This document shows positions 46,077-58,665 of a stretch of 64,000 bases of DNA, piece after piece. The first letter of the stretch is position 1. Each line of letters opens with the position of its first letter. Origin of the DNA: Aquilaria yunnanensis. Lineage: Eukaryota; Streptophyta; Magnoliopsida; Malvales; Thymelaeaceae. The notes under the pieces are model-generated. The model had not been told where the DNA came from. It searched no databases and saw only the letters and a program-made list of their open reading frames with translations. The stretch lies in assembly GCA_039654915.1 (NCBI GenBank), contig CM077593.1, forward strand, positions 74,194,501-74,258,500, read 5' to 3'. A program made the position numbers and the translations under genes.

Positions 46077-46848
46077 ATGTATTAGAGCCACATTTCCACA
46101 AGCAGAACCTATCAATCCAATCTTTATTTTATTTACCTTTATTTCATTGTTTTCTTGCATTATTTCATCCATCCTAATATGTTTTGTTCTTGTCTTTTTC
46201 AAATTTCTTTGTTTATGTCCAAAGTGCCTTCAACTGAGCCTTCTTTTGTTATTCTTCATTCAAGTTGTCCAAGTGTTGTTTCCATTTGGTTTCCTTTTGG
46301 TGTCCTTTTGTTTTTGCATCTAAAATATCTAGAAAATATAAAAATATCTTTTTCTCATTCTATTTAAGTTTCATTCTTATTCATCAAGTTACTTTCTTTC
46401 AATACAAGTTACATTCTCTCTCTCTTATTACAAGTTTTGATTCCATCATTTTATTTTGTAGCAAAAGGTGTTTCAAAGTTTTGAAAAGCCAACTCTGGAA
46501 AAAAAAATCAATAAAAAACAATCAAACAAAGGCTAGAAAAGTGTTTGAAAGAAGGAAAAGCCTTGGTTTTCATCCAAACGTAGTTTGCCCGAAACACTAA
46601 TCTTAAGAACCCTAATTTTCTCTCCTTTGTTCTTTCAATCTTTCATTAGAAGAACATCCTATTCTTACATTTTATTATCTTTTCAAAGTGTTTTATAATC
46701 TTTCTTTTTTTCTTTTAGGAAGGTTTAAAGTGTTTGTGTGCTTGAGTGAGTTGCTTTAGAACTTTAGAGTTTTGGTTGTTTAAGCAACTTTCCACTAAGA
46801 AATTTGACAGAAAAAGAATATTTGTGAGGATATTTGATTTTAGATACA

Positions 46849-47561
46849 ATGTCTAATGTGGTTAGCCAAGACATGAAAGAAGAGTTGGAGAGTCCCATAA
46901 TGCAACCTATACTTGACCTAAACTCAAAATTCCAATCCATGATGGAGAAAATGGAGAGATTGGAGGAGACCAACAAAAGGCTTGAGCAAGGTGCTTCCAA
47001 TGTACCACAAAAGTGCATCCTAGGATTCTTACTTGAAGTATCCTTGAGGAGGGATTCATCCATAAGCCATGAAGTTGCTGCTTATGAAGATGATGATCTT
47101 GAGAGTTTACCACCACCATGACCTAGGAGACCCGTGAGGGGGCAGCTAAAAGAGGAACCCTACCTCAACGGAATTATGCTACATATTCCACCAATCAAGA
47201 GGAGGAGTGACCCGGAGGCATTCCTTGAATGAGTGGCCAAAGTGGCGATGATTTTTGAGTGCTACATTTACCTGAGGACAAGAAAGTAAAGATTGCCACT
47301 TTAGAGTTTACTAACTATGCTTTTTCTTGGTGGACTCAGGTTGTGAACTTTAGGTAAAGACACCTAGAGAAATTAGTGCAAACATGGCAAGAGTTGAAGA
47401 CCAAAATGTGGAAGAGGTTTAGGCCCAACTATTACCAAAGAAAGTTACATCAAAAGCTTCAAAGGCTAACTCAAGGCACAAAGTTTGTGAACAATTATTT
47501 CAAGGAGTTGTAGAAGACCTTGATGAGAGCCAACATTGAGGATGATCAAGAAGCCACCATG
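46849..47561 (+). pseudogene. Gypsy U1 gag, 5' part
   Basis: The frame from 46849 reads MSNVVSQDMKEELESPIM, with a coiled-coil-like QSMMEKMERLEETNKRL and a conserved SLRRDSSISHEV segment. After a stop at 47119 homology continues: IPPIKRRSDPEAFLE, then (shifted) NYAFSWWTQVV-like and FRPNYYQRKLHQKLQRLTQG, ending DDQEATM. These are hallmarks of Retrotrans_gag. The gene is cut off by the next LTR. Confidence 0.78.
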
Positions 47562-50500
47562 TGATGAAGGACTATCTAGCCTAGAGATCCCTATTGAGGA
47601 TTAGTTCTGGAACTCTTAGAAGGAGAAAAGCTAAGGAAACTTAAGAAGCACTCCATGAGCTCATCTTGGCACTCTTAGAGTCTACCATGGAGCCCTTGCA
47701 TGCCATTTTATGGTGGAATAGGGTCCCAGTACCCTGATTTCGTAACACTAGTAGGCTTCTTGGGAACTATGATCCACTTATGTTACAATTGGCTAGTTAA
47801 TACTTGCAAAGTATCTTAAAAATTTTACATGTAACTAGTTTCTTAGCCTACCCTACATAGAAAATATGCATGCATCATCCTGGCTATGCAATAACAAATA
47901 AATAGGTAAATGATAATAAAATTGTGCCATGGCCTTTGTATTTAAGAAAATAGATTAAAACATGCCAAGGTATAAAAACTTTAGTTACTTTGACTTCAAG
48001 TAATAACTACGTGCATACATCTTAATTTTATATGCACCCAGATGTAACCCTAGTGTTATACATATCAACAGACACGAGTAGAGGCAATCTCTTTATGTAT
48101 AAATGCCATACATATAGAAGAAGTGACACATATCTACTACGATCCATCTTTAGCTCTTTACCCAATCAAGCAAGCTTCAAGTGATGAGCCACACTTTCCT
48201 TGTGCTCACTTAGCCTCAAATTGAAAGGCAAACACTTTGGTCAGTACTAACTTACACTACAAGTAGCTTAGAAAATTAAAGTTTCCTACTTAGAGAATAC
48301 CTTTAAACCAAAAAAACTTAGCCTTAACAGCTGCTCTTTTTTAACTATTAAGCCTGATTACCCTGCATAATACCTGCACAACACGTAATGGGTAAGTACT
48401 CTAAAGTACTTAGTAATGGATTCGGCACCTGAGGGGAAAACATATGCAAGCATGCAAAGCACAACAAACATATGTATATCATATAGAACAATCAAGCAAA
48501 TGCACAACACAATTGATAATAAGAATAAGAACCACAAACAATGCAAATGATGGATGGATGGATGTATGAAATATGTATATGCAAATGCACTTAGGACTTA
48601 CTTACACCTGTAGATGCTAAACTTGTTGTGAGCTTTTACAGCTGAAGTACTTGGATACTGGCCCTCGTATCCTATGCTAGCACTTAACCAACCCTATGAA
48701 GTCCTCTTACGAGTGCCTTAGAGTAAGCCATCCCTTACTCAAACCTTGCTTACTTTTGACGAGCTAGTTATAGCAAGTCGTTACTTACTCATCTATTACC
48801 TGTCTCTTCCCCTTAACTTATTGTGCAAGGTGGCCGTCTTATGTGGTCTGACATGCAAAGCCCTTAGAGTTAGCTTAGGGCTCCTTAGTGACTTACTTAC
48901 CAAACTACAAGGTTTGGTTGGGACCCTCTTAAGTTTCCTATTCACTGCTCGAAGGTTTTACACCTCCAACTTGGGCCAACAAAAAATCTAAAACCTGCCT
49001 CAATCCCCTAAATGCTCTATTAACAACTTGTTCACTTTAACCCCCTTAGCCACCTACCTTACATTACCTTAACCACACCACTTAGCTACCACCTAAATAA
49101 TGCATAATTCTTGACTTAGGAATATGTTCTAGTCCCAACTAAAGCTACAAAACATCTCAAAATAGCCTAGGGATATTAATCAAGAGATTGAGACATTCTT
49201 AGGGTGCCCCGTGCTTGAGCAACTTGGGCGTTGGCAATGCCGTTGGTGATGTGTCACCAAAAGCAACAACCCTCTAGTTTCCTGGAAGCTTTCTGGTGAT
49301 GCATCTTTAATGTTGGTGACACATCGCCAATGGTTTGACAGCATTTCGTGCACTTATACTATCTTGCACAAAACTTGCTCAATCTTTTAATCCTTAAAGC
49401 CAATTCAAATGGGTCTTATTTCTAATTCATTCAAAAATTTAAAACTAATTTTTTATTCATTATTTGAGCTAAATTAACTTGATTCCCTTACCTCAAATCA
49501 TCCTCAAAGCAAGAAGCATACAACAAACACATATGAGCTTAATTGACTTTGTTTGAGTTCCAAGCTTGAATTCAACAAAAACTGGACACAAGGGGCACAA
49601 AATTAAGACCATTTATAACCATTTAACCAGGTTAGAAATAACCCACAAGGATCATAGAAGCTTACCTTAGGGTTTGAGCAAAAACTTGCAAGAACAACTT
49701 CAAATGCCCCAAATACACCAAAGATGAGCTAGGGCCTTGTTAGGATGGCATTAGGACCTTCAATTTTCATGAAATTTTGGGTGATTTGGGTGGTTTGAAG
49801 ATGGAAAGCTATGGAGTAGAGGTAGCCATGTAAATGGTGGATGAAGAAGATGATGAATAGTTTCATCTCCACTAATTATATGGCCAATTACTCTTATTTA
49901 GCCTATTTTTGCTCCTTTTGTCACTTTGACCTCAAATCTTGTTTTTATTGGACTTGGGCCACTTAAGCCTCCTCTAAACCATCCTTTTTAGTCCTAAGAA
50001 ATTTTTTCATGCTTGAACACTTAGCCCCTTAGATTTCTTAAGTTATCTTTTTCCTCTTAAGACATAATAGATCGATTTTCACACTTAGTGCATTTTAATC
50101 CTTATATTCCCACTTTTGGTTCAAATGGCTAGAAACACTTATGGTCTTAACTTAATTATCTCAAAACACTTGTATGAACCTAATTCCACTAAAATTATGA
50201 TCATGCCAATAACTTGGGCCAAAATTACCATTTTGCCCATTTGCACCTTAGGTGCTAATTACACTTTGGAACTCAACTTAACCTTACTTAGCTTGCTTTT
50301 CTTGTCTAATAATACTAAACTGAGGGAAAATAACTTGGGATATACTTACCCTGACATCTGAACTAGGGGAAGTACTTGGAGAGCTTTTACACCTTCATAA
50401 TCCACTTGAGTGTTTCATAATCTAAAGCTTCAGAACTTTAAGTCATACCATATAATAAAGATTAAAGCTAGAGCAACTCAAGAAAACTCAATGAAACTAG

Positions 50501-51100
50501 GAGGCCCAAGCCAAAACCCTAAGTGAACCCAAAGGCACACCCTGAAAGCCTCCTAGGAGCCCTTTGAAGTTATTTTGTATGGTCAAGCATGTTTGCTCAA
50601 TTTTCTTAGTTAGTTTATTTTATTCACATTTTATTTAGCTAATAAGTGGGTTTGGAACACATGGAAAATGTGCCACACAGATTTATTGTGGATGAGTGTA
50701 CAAACTGTGTTTTCCAAGCCTAGTTTGACTAGGATTACTTTTTCGTTAGGTTTAGGGTTTTTTTAAAATCTTTGTAAGGCCAAAAACCTTAGCTTCTAAA
50801 CTATAAATAAGGCATGTTTTGAGTTTTGACAAGTAGATTAATAAGATTCAAGTTGCTTTAAGCAATACTTATCTCTCTTGTTGTTTCTCAACTTTTTGGT
50901 GAACATGTGCAACAAGTTCTTCTCTTCCATTCTAAATTGTTTTAATTTCCTTTCTTCAATTCTACTTCTCACCTTTAATTCTATTTCTATCTTATTTTCT
51001 TTTCTCCCTCAATCAATTTCTTCTTCTTGGACCAAGTTTGGCGAAGTTATTTCAGGTTAGCTTTGGAACACATATCTTAGGCATCAAACAAATGCATCAA
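47562..51100 (+). repeat. LTR of Gypsy U2, split by V1
   Basis: The left piece, tgatgaaggactatctagcc to about 47720, matches the start of the U1 LTR. The right piece, from about 50380, contains the TATA box ctataaataagg (near 50801) and matches the rest. The primer site TGGTTTTAGAGCTA is at 51102-51115. Confidence 0.65.
47720..50380. repeat. Non-coding block V1 (about 2.66 kb)
   Basis: This long block has no coding capacity. It is related to V2 (53212-55672) by shared stretches such as acaattggctag, atgcatgc-catc, the ggtgac...gtcacc palindromes near 49230-49330 and the layout at the 3' end. It sits inside the U2 LTR; edges are approximate. The likely nature is a solo LTR of a long-LTR Gypsy family. 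No target duplication was found for this copy. Confidence 0.5.
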
Positions 51101-51280
51101 GTGGTTTTAGAGCTAAAGTTTCATAAACAGGTCCTATCTATCCTATCCCTTATGTTATTTCATTGTGTTCTTCCACTATTTCATAGTCCTAATTCATGTT
51201 TATCCTTTTTCTTATCATATTTCTTCATGTGTGTTCTAGGTGCCTTCAATCGAACCTCTTTTGTTATTATTCATTCAAAG

Positions 51281-51960
51281 ATATGCTCCAAGACATCTTT
51301 TATGTATGATATATTGGCCTTTGGAGGTGCTTCACTTGTGTTGTATCTACAGTAATGAAGAACAAGGGTCAGGGGGTTCCCTTGAGAATTATCGGGGAAG
51401 GGACCTTTGACACCCTAGTTAGCATGTGAGGGAGAGATAGTTTAGAGCAATAGGCACAAAGTGCCTATGTTGTGTATTACCTGGGAGGCTCCTGAATATT
51501 TATAGTGGGCTTGAGGAGAAGATCACCTTACCCGAGCCTAGGAGATTTGGACACATGGTAGGTTGGATCTTGAGGGACCTTCGGTCCATGCCTCGAGGGA
51601 GGTGTCTCCAGTTGGCTTTAGGCAGTTATGCTCGGTCTCTAGCCAAGGGCATGTGGAGGGTTCCTGTCAGTGATCCTAGAGGCTAGATCTTTGTCATCTT
51701 CTTCTAAGGTCATTGAGGGGCCTATTGAAGGCAAAATTATGTTTGGGAAACATCTCTATTGCAGAGAGTGGTAGGGTATCTTTTTGAGGTTGGTTGGGTT
51801 ACCATCCAAGGGTGTTGTCAGGCCCTTTTCCAAGGTTGGCTAGGTTACCATCCAAGGGTGGTGTCAGGTCCCTTTCCGAGGTTGGCTGTGTTGCCATCCA
51901 AGGGTGGTATTTGGCCCATTTCTTGTGAAGGTCTTGTGGGCGATAACCCTTCGATTATCA
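51281..51960 (-). mobile_element. Solo LTR S1 of the Gypsy T family, degenerate
   Basis: The sequence from atatgctccaagacatc to ttcgattatca (680 bp) matches the T LTR in layout (atgcccgtcggcatc...ctttggctatca) and is flanked by caaag on both sides (51276-51280 and 51961-51965). The first two bases read AT rather than TG. It interrupts the leader of U2. A similar uninterrupted leader stands in U1 near 46255. Confidence 0.82.
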
Positions 51961-52566
51961 CAAAGTCATCCAAGTCTTGTTTCCATTCAAGGTCCTTGTG
52001 TTCTTACATCCAAAATATCCACAAAAAAAAAAAGAACCAAAAAAGATATGTCATTTCATCTGTTTCAATTGCGTTCATGTTCACCAAGTTACTTTCCTAT
52101 AGTACAAGTTACATTTTCTCTCTTATTGCAAGTTATTGATTCCATCATTTTCCATTGCAGCAAAAGGTGATTCAAAGTTTTGAAAGGCCTAGCCCAGCAA
52201 GAAAAACCAAAAGCATCAAACAAACAAGGGCTACAAAAAAAAGATTGAAAAAAGAAAAAGCTTCAATTTTCAACAAAACCGCTAGTTGTCCAAAACCCTA
52301 ATCTTGAAAACCCTAGTTTTCTCTCTTGTTCTTTCAATCATTTATTGGAAGAGCATCATATTCTTGCCTTGTCTTATGTTTTCAAAGTGCTTTCTAATCT
52401 ATTTTCTTTCTTTCAAGAAGGATTTGGAAAGGTTTTAAAGGATTAAAAGCACCTGTGTGCTTTGAGTAAGTTGTTTTAGAACTTGGGAGCTTTGATTATT
52501 TGTGCAACTTCCCACTAAAAAATTAAGAAAAACAAGTGTTTGTAAGGATCTTTGATTTTAGATTTG

Positions 52567-55500
52567 ATGTTAAAGGAAGTTAGCTGAGACATCAAAGAGG
52601 ATATGGAGGGTTTTTCTATGTAAGCCATACTTGACCTAAGTTCCAAACTCTAAGCCATGTTGGAGAGGGTGGAGAAATTGGAAGAAGGTGCCTCTAATGC
52701 ACCCTAAGAAGGCATCCTAGGCTATCTAGTTGAGGTGCCCTTGAGGAAATACCCATTAAAAAGCCATGAAGTCACCAACTATGGAGAGGAAGGCCTTGAG
52801 ATCGCGCCGCCACCACCACTGCCTAAAAGACCCATGAGGGGCTAGCCAAGGAAGGATCGAAGCCTCAATGTAATCAAGTTACAAATCTTAACATTCAAAG
52901 GAAGAGAAGACCTGAGGTATTCCTTAAATGGCCAAAATGGAGATGATCTTTGAGTACTATGCTTACCCTTGGGACAAGAAGGTAAAGATTGCCACCGTGG
53001 AGTTTACTTAGTATGCTTCTCCTTGGTGGACTCAGGTTGTGAACTCTAGATGAAGAAACCATGAAGAACCCATGTAAACATGGCAAGAGTTGAAGTCCAT
53101 GATGAGGAGGAGGTTTGTCTTGAGTTACTACCAAAGAGAGCTATACTAGAGGCTTCAAAGGCTCACCTAATGAGCCACGTCTATAAAGGACTATTTCAAG
53201 GAGTTAGTGACACGGCCATCCTTGGCCTCTGCCCAGGAGACCTATGAGAGCTGGTCTCATGGTGGATTACAATTGGCTAGTTTAATATGTGTGTGAATTA
53301 AAACTCTATGATGCTAGTTGATTAACCTAGAATATGCAAAATGCATGCTCTTCATGCTTTGACTTAGATTAACAGAAACCATAAGAAAAATTAACTTGGC
53401 CAAGAGATTTACATAGAAAATAAGTTCAAATAGCCAAAGCATAGAAAATCAACATTTATGTGAGTTTACTACACATAACAACTGCGTGGGAGCATTCAAA
53501 CATAAAGTAGGCTAATGCCCTCACCCAAGAGCAACCCTAGAGTCTAGGACTCCTCAAAACATCGAAAATGGAGGCTTATGAGTACTATATATACAAGCCT
53601 TAATTGAGATCTTCTTCAACTAACTCCCACCTTGGATGTAAGTCCCAGTGGCGAGTCACAAAAATCCTTGTCCAAGTGCTACTAGGCTCTACAGCCAAGG
53701 GAAGACTCTAGTTAGTACTGTTACTTGACCAACAAGTTACTCAGGTATACTAGAACCATAAAGATTCTCAAGTGAAATACCTCCAACAAAAGCTAACTAC
53801 AGCAATAACCCTCAACGGTTACTTGGTCCAGCAACGTCAGAATCTGCACAACATAACTAGGGAGTGAGAACATAACATTCTCAGTAAGGGTCTTCATTGT
53901 ACCTACAAGAAAATTACTAAGGACTCCACATATGATAACATATGTATCCTGTTATGAGCTCGTACAGCTTGAGGGTACTGATATATGTACATATAACTAG
54001 GTCCCTTGAGACCTCTCCTCATCCTAGTCCTTGAACTACAAGGCATAGCCTTGTCCTTTAGCAAGCTGAGCTTGCCAACCTAACTAGTGATAAATCACCA
54101 GTTGAACCTCTCCCTCTTTATGTTGTACAGGGGCATTATGGTGGGACTATTGTAACTAGGTCATAAAGACCTTGTAGACTAGGTGCACTAAGGTTTCACC
54201 TTGCAACCTCATGGCTAATGGCATGGCTAGGTCACCAAGGTTTCTAAACCTTCCACCTAAGCTAGTGGTACTTAGTTGTGATCCTTAATAACGTAGTTTT
54301 CTTGCTTATGGTAGAAGTAACCATAAAACTTTACAAAACTCAAGAAAACTCCTAGGTCTCAAAGGACTTTTGAAGGTCTCAGAGTACCCCTATAATGCTT
54401 AGACCACAAGATACCCTAAGAACCCCCTTAGATCTCCCCTTGACCTTCCTAGCAAAACTTGGAAAATTCTGCCAACTTGCCTGTGGTGACGCGTTGCCAC
54501 AATTGGTAACGTTCTTATAACTTTCTCTTGTATTAGCAACGCGTCACCACAGTTGGTGACATTCTATCGACTCTTTCTGGGATTGGTGACTCATCATGGG
54601 TACTAACTTGAAATTGGCAATGCGTTGCCAATCTGCGAACCTACAGAATTCTCACGCATTTTGCTGCTATGAACTTTGGACACTTACCAAACATATCCAA
54701 CATGCATGGAAAGCCTCCGAACTTCACATACATGTAAAAAATGTTGCATAGATCACAACCAACTATCAGAAGCCAATCTATGATACCTTATAACATCATT
54801 CCAATCATCACCCATAATTCAACCTTGTCCTCTAACTAATGCTATTGATATAATTACTTGAATTCTCCAAGCAACCTCATTCTAATAGCATTAATTGAAC
54901 TCAAAAATACAACTCCCTTACCTCAACTCCAAGTAAGAAGCAAGAACCAAACACTCTTCCAATCCACTAAGTTCAACAAAGGACCACCTAAGTTCCAACC
55001 AAAATAGAGGCACCAAATATCAAATTCTTGCTTCCTAACCAAAACCCAAGCTCCTAACCAACTAATAAATATGAATTCAATCAAGAACACATTGGTTACC
55101 TCGTATTAAAAATAGGGGATGGGAGAAAACATGCTTCCAAGCTTCAAAATCATGGTTTAATACTTGAAATGGGCTCCCAATGGTCTAGATACCTTTGATG
55201 GCTTCTCTTTGCACAAAGAAACTTGGATTTCAAGGTTAATTGGAAGGAAAAATGAGGGTGGGAAGGATGAACTCGAATTATGGCTGGCTCCCCTCACTTT
55301 CCCCTCTTAAAACCCTTACTTAACCCTAAAGCCACCAAAGTATTAGACTTGAATCACTTAAGCCCCCATCTTTTGGTAACTCAGCTATTCTTGAGTAATT
55401 CTTGTTTATTTCTTTCAAGTTTGGGTCAAGGTTGAAAGTTAAGTCATAAAACTCATTTTAACCACTCGGGACCACGGCCGACTATTCAGGATATAAAATT

Positions 55501-56275
55501 ACCATTTTGCCCCTGAACCTCATTTAGTGCCTTAACCTCCTTGGAACTTAGTGAACTTTGCTAAAATTTCCTATTCTTGCTATGTAAACTTGAATTAAGG
55601 TTTCAAACTTAATTTAGAGCACTTTACCTTCTTTAGGCATGCTTCCTACTAGGAGAGCCATAATAGGTAAAGGTGACCATGTTAAGAGCCAACTAGGAGA
55701 AGGATCAAAAGGCAACCATGGCCAGATTTTTACATGGCCTCAACCCATACATTGCTAGTTTAGTATAGTTGTACCCTTGTGTAGAGCTTGATGATATGTT
55801 GCATGTAGCCATTAAAGTGGAAAGACAACTCAAGAGTAGAGGGGTAGCAAATTTTACCACAAAACCTAACCCCAATATGAAGTCAACATGGAGCAATGCC
55901 GAGAGGAAGAAGGAGCCAAACAAGGGGGAGTTTAAGCTTAAACCCAAGGCACCTTTCAAAGGCCAACTCCAAATGCCTCAAGAAGGTAGTTCAAATTCTA
56001 AACTTGGATTTAGAAATTGTGACCAAGTTTGTTTTAGGTGTCAAGACAGGGAGCATCTAGCAAGAGATTGTGTGAATCAAAGGACTATGGAGCTCACTGA
56101 TGTTAGAGAGATAGTCACAGATGAAAGTGAAGGTGAAGAGCATGAAGTACCAATTTTAGAGGAAGAGCCCAAGATAGATTTTATGGAGAAAAGAGTCACA
56201 CTAGGGGCTAAGATAGTGTTGAACATTCATATCAAAGAGGATCACAATGAAAGGGAGAACATCTTCCATACTTAG
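52567..56275 (+). pseudogene. Gypsy U2 gag, split by V2
   Basis: The 5' part (52567-53211) begins MLKEVS and parallels U1 gag, with the APPPPLPKRPMRG segment and many breaks. It stops in YFKEL. After V2 it resumes at 55673 with VTMLRAN, giving an uninterrupted join across the duplicated gtgac. It continues ATMARFLHGLN and, from 55769, VELDDMLHVAIKVERQLKSRG, ending with the knuckle CFRCQDREHLARDC (about 56030-56075). The last frame reaches 56275. Gag would package element RNA. Confidence 0.82.
53212..55672. mobile_element. Insertion V2 (2.46 kb, non-coding) with gtgac TSD
   Basis: The block lies between two copies of gtgac (53207-53211 and 55673-55677). Removing it restores an uninterrupted gag reading across the site (KEL-VTMLRAN). 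The ends read acggccatcc and ggtaaag, not TG...CA. A slightly shifted reading starts tgacacggcc, like some Gypsy LTRs. It has no coding capacity. Near 54480-54640 is a cluster of ggtgacgcgttgcc-type palindromes. It is homologous in parts to V1. Best guess is a solo LTR of a long-LTR Gypsy family. Confidence 0.6.
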
Positions 56276-57239
56276 TGCTACGTTGGAGGTAATGTGTGTA
56301 ACATGATTATAGGTGGAGCAAGTTGCACTAATATTGCTAGTATTACTTTGGTTGAGAAGTTGTAGCTGCTTACCACTAAATACCTAAGACCCTTAAAGCT
56401 TTAATGGGTCAACAATAAAGATAAGGTGAAGGTGCCAAGCAAGTCATGGTAGCTTTCAAAATTGGAAGATAGATGAAGTGCATGTGATGTTGTTCATATG
56501 AAGGAAAGCCATATTCTTTTGGGAAGGGCATGGCAATATAGTACAAGAGTCATGCATGATGGTTTCAAGAATAGATATTCCCTCCAATTCAAAGACGAAA
56601 CCATCACATTGGTGCCACTTTCACCACAACAAGTCATGGAAGATCAAAGAAATATTTGGGGTGAGCAAGACAGAAAAATCAACGAGAGAAGAAAGAGAGA
56701 TGAGGGCTTGAGTGATGAAGGACAAGTTGATAGATTAAAAGAGAGATGTGAGGTGAGTGACCTTAAGGGGAAGAATTTGAGAGCTCCCAAGGTAAAAGTA
56801 GAGAGAATAAAGTTGAAAGAAGAAAAAAGAGCTTGGTAATTGAAATTAGTGAAAAAAGGAAAGCCCTTTAAACACAAAAGGCTATGCTTATTTTACTTTA
56901 CAAAGAAACTTTGTTTTTAATCTATTAACTTGACTAACAAGATTCCTAGTGTTATGGTTTCATTGTTGATGGATTTTGAAGATGTCTTTGTTGAGGATCC
57001 AAGAGGATTACCACCCTTGAGAGGGATTGAACATTAAATAAATTTGATTCTTGAAGCACTGACTTGAAACAAGTCAGCTTATAGGAGCAACCATGAGAAG
57101 ACAAAGGAGATTCAGAGGTAGCTGGAAGGCCTACTCTCAAAGGGCTATGTGAGGGAAAGTTTGAGTCCTTGTGACATGCTTATTATGTTGGTGCCTAAGA
57201 AAGATGGTTCATGGAGAATGTGAGTGGTTTGTAGGGCAG
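56276..57239 (+). pseudogene. Gypsy U2 protease and start of reverse transcriptase
   Basis: NMIIGGASCTNIASITLVEKL near 56300-56365 is the protease active-site region, with Gly where the catalytic Asp is expected. The frame at 56498-56839 follows: ESHILLGRAWQYSTRVMHDG, YSLQFKDETITLVPLSP, then a charged linker. Next come LLMDFEDVFVEDPRGLPPLR and PKKDGSWRM, the first reverse transcriptase motifs, ending at CRAVD where solo LTR E is inserted. Several stops are present. Confidence 0.8.
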
Positions 57240-57244
57240 TGGAC

Positions 57245-58660
57245 TGTTAGTGTTGTGCCCAAAAAGCCAATCATGAGATGATTGTATTTTTGCAAATTGA
57301 GTCATGATATTTTATTGAGGCATTAATCCAGCAATTATGTTTGTTGTTTTGTTTCTGCGTAACGTAATAAACATAATTGTAACCCTAGAATAATGATATT
57401 CTTAAATGTCCCTAGTCTAGTATTATTGTGGAGCGGGTTGCAATAATACATAATGACTAGCATATGTGGAGACTAATATGAGATATGTAGTCTACATATG
57501 GGTACAAGTTGGAGAACTTGTGTACTGGACCGACCCACCATGAGAACACTTCATGGATCGTTATATGAGTGTCATAAGTGATTCTCATAGTGATCATGGT
57601 ATATGTAGTCCTTCGACCTAAGATCATCAAGGTTCCCTACATGTGAGTCACATACTTTGATACTTTCCTAAGTTGCTCGTAACTGAGTGAACTTGAAGGA
57701 GGTCATTGGGTATGTCACATATCATGCGGAGGGATTTGTATGATCAAGATGGGATTTGTCCCTCCTATGTAACGGGAGTGATATCTTTGGGCCCCTTGAT
57801 AGAGTGAGACTAAGAAAATGCATGGCCATGCTCCGATGAGTTGATATATGATATCAATGTCGTCAGTTTAATTTGGTCTACTCGGTAATCAAGAAACCAA
57901 AGATTGGGCTATACGAGAGTGACACATTCCATGTCTTGTGCTTAGTCTTGATATCTTGGACAAAGGGACAATGGCATATATCGGTGATGATCATAAAGGT
58001 TTAGTCGATTCACCGACAATCTTGTCACTTGGGTAGCAATGATGTGTTGCTAGACACCGCTCATTGCTTATGATCATAAATGTGATTTATGATCATTGCC
58101 AACATGGCAAGAGCCTATTGGGTCGCACACATAGAGCTATTTGGATCATTAGAGTGCATGGGCTAAATATTTGGGTTATGGTTTCAGTTTAATTTCGTAT
58201 TAATAATGGCCCAAGGAGTTGAGCCATTATTAAGCTTGAAATTAAATCCTAATTGGATTAGGGCTTTGAAACCCATTAGGCCTGGAAGTTGAGTCTCACT
58301 ATAAATACAACTTTTAAGTGAGAAATTCGCAGGTCTCCTTGCCCTAGCCTCCCAAAAGGACAGCCACACTCTTCTCTTGCAATTCCTTGGAGGACGCAAG
58401 CTAGCACTGCGAGCGCAAGAGAAACGCATCTGCCGGGACGTGGTGGAAGCGTGGTGATCCCGAGAGGCTCGTGTGGATACCATAGAGAGCCTGAACACGT
58501 CAACTGTTCAGGTTTTGTGATTCGACTCTACAGTTGAGTGAGAGATCTCAACCGAAAATTAGGTATGAAATTTTCGAACACCCGGTTTACCCCGTTTCAC
58601 TTGGATCCTGGAGGGTTTCGGTTAAATTCCGCTGCGCTGTTTGGCTCCCGAAACCCAACA
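57245..58660 (+). mobile_element. Solo LTR E of the Copia H family
   Basis: This 1,416-bp LTR, tgttagtgttgtgccc...cccgaaacccaaca, is flanked by tggac on both sides (57240-57244 and 58661-58665). Termini are canonical TG...CA. TATA box ctataaatacaac lies near 58298. It is visibly similar to solo LTR C along its length. It interrupts the reverse transcriptase of U2 between CRAVD and DKIIVKYRHPI. Confidence 0.96.
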
Positions 58661-58665
58661 TGGAC

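Larger units (their letters stand above)
45230..47561 (+). mobile_element. Truncated Ty3/Gypsy U1 (LTR, leader, 5' gag)
   Basis: The element starts tgatggaggaccatcaagc at 45230, after the MULE. It has an LTR with TATA box ctataaatatgg (about 45772), a degenerate initiator-Met primer site near 46077-46091, a leader and the first part of gag. It stops abruptly within gag where the U2 LTR begins. The LTR start resembles that of family G (aaggaccccttgaagat), so U and G are related families. Confidence 0.75.

Noticed and set aside
47640..50400. A host gene inside V1 (for example frame 48746-48991)
   Set aside because: Frames are short with no domain, and the block is repeated as V2 without frame conservation.
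25135..51960. T LTR and S1 as LTRs of one element
   Set aside because: T is already complete with aatgc on both sides, and S1 has its own caaag duplication.
39796..58660. Solo LTRs C and E as the two LTRs of one large plus-strand element
   Set aside because: Each has its own, different target duplication (tcaag, tggac), and excising each rejoins independent host sequence.
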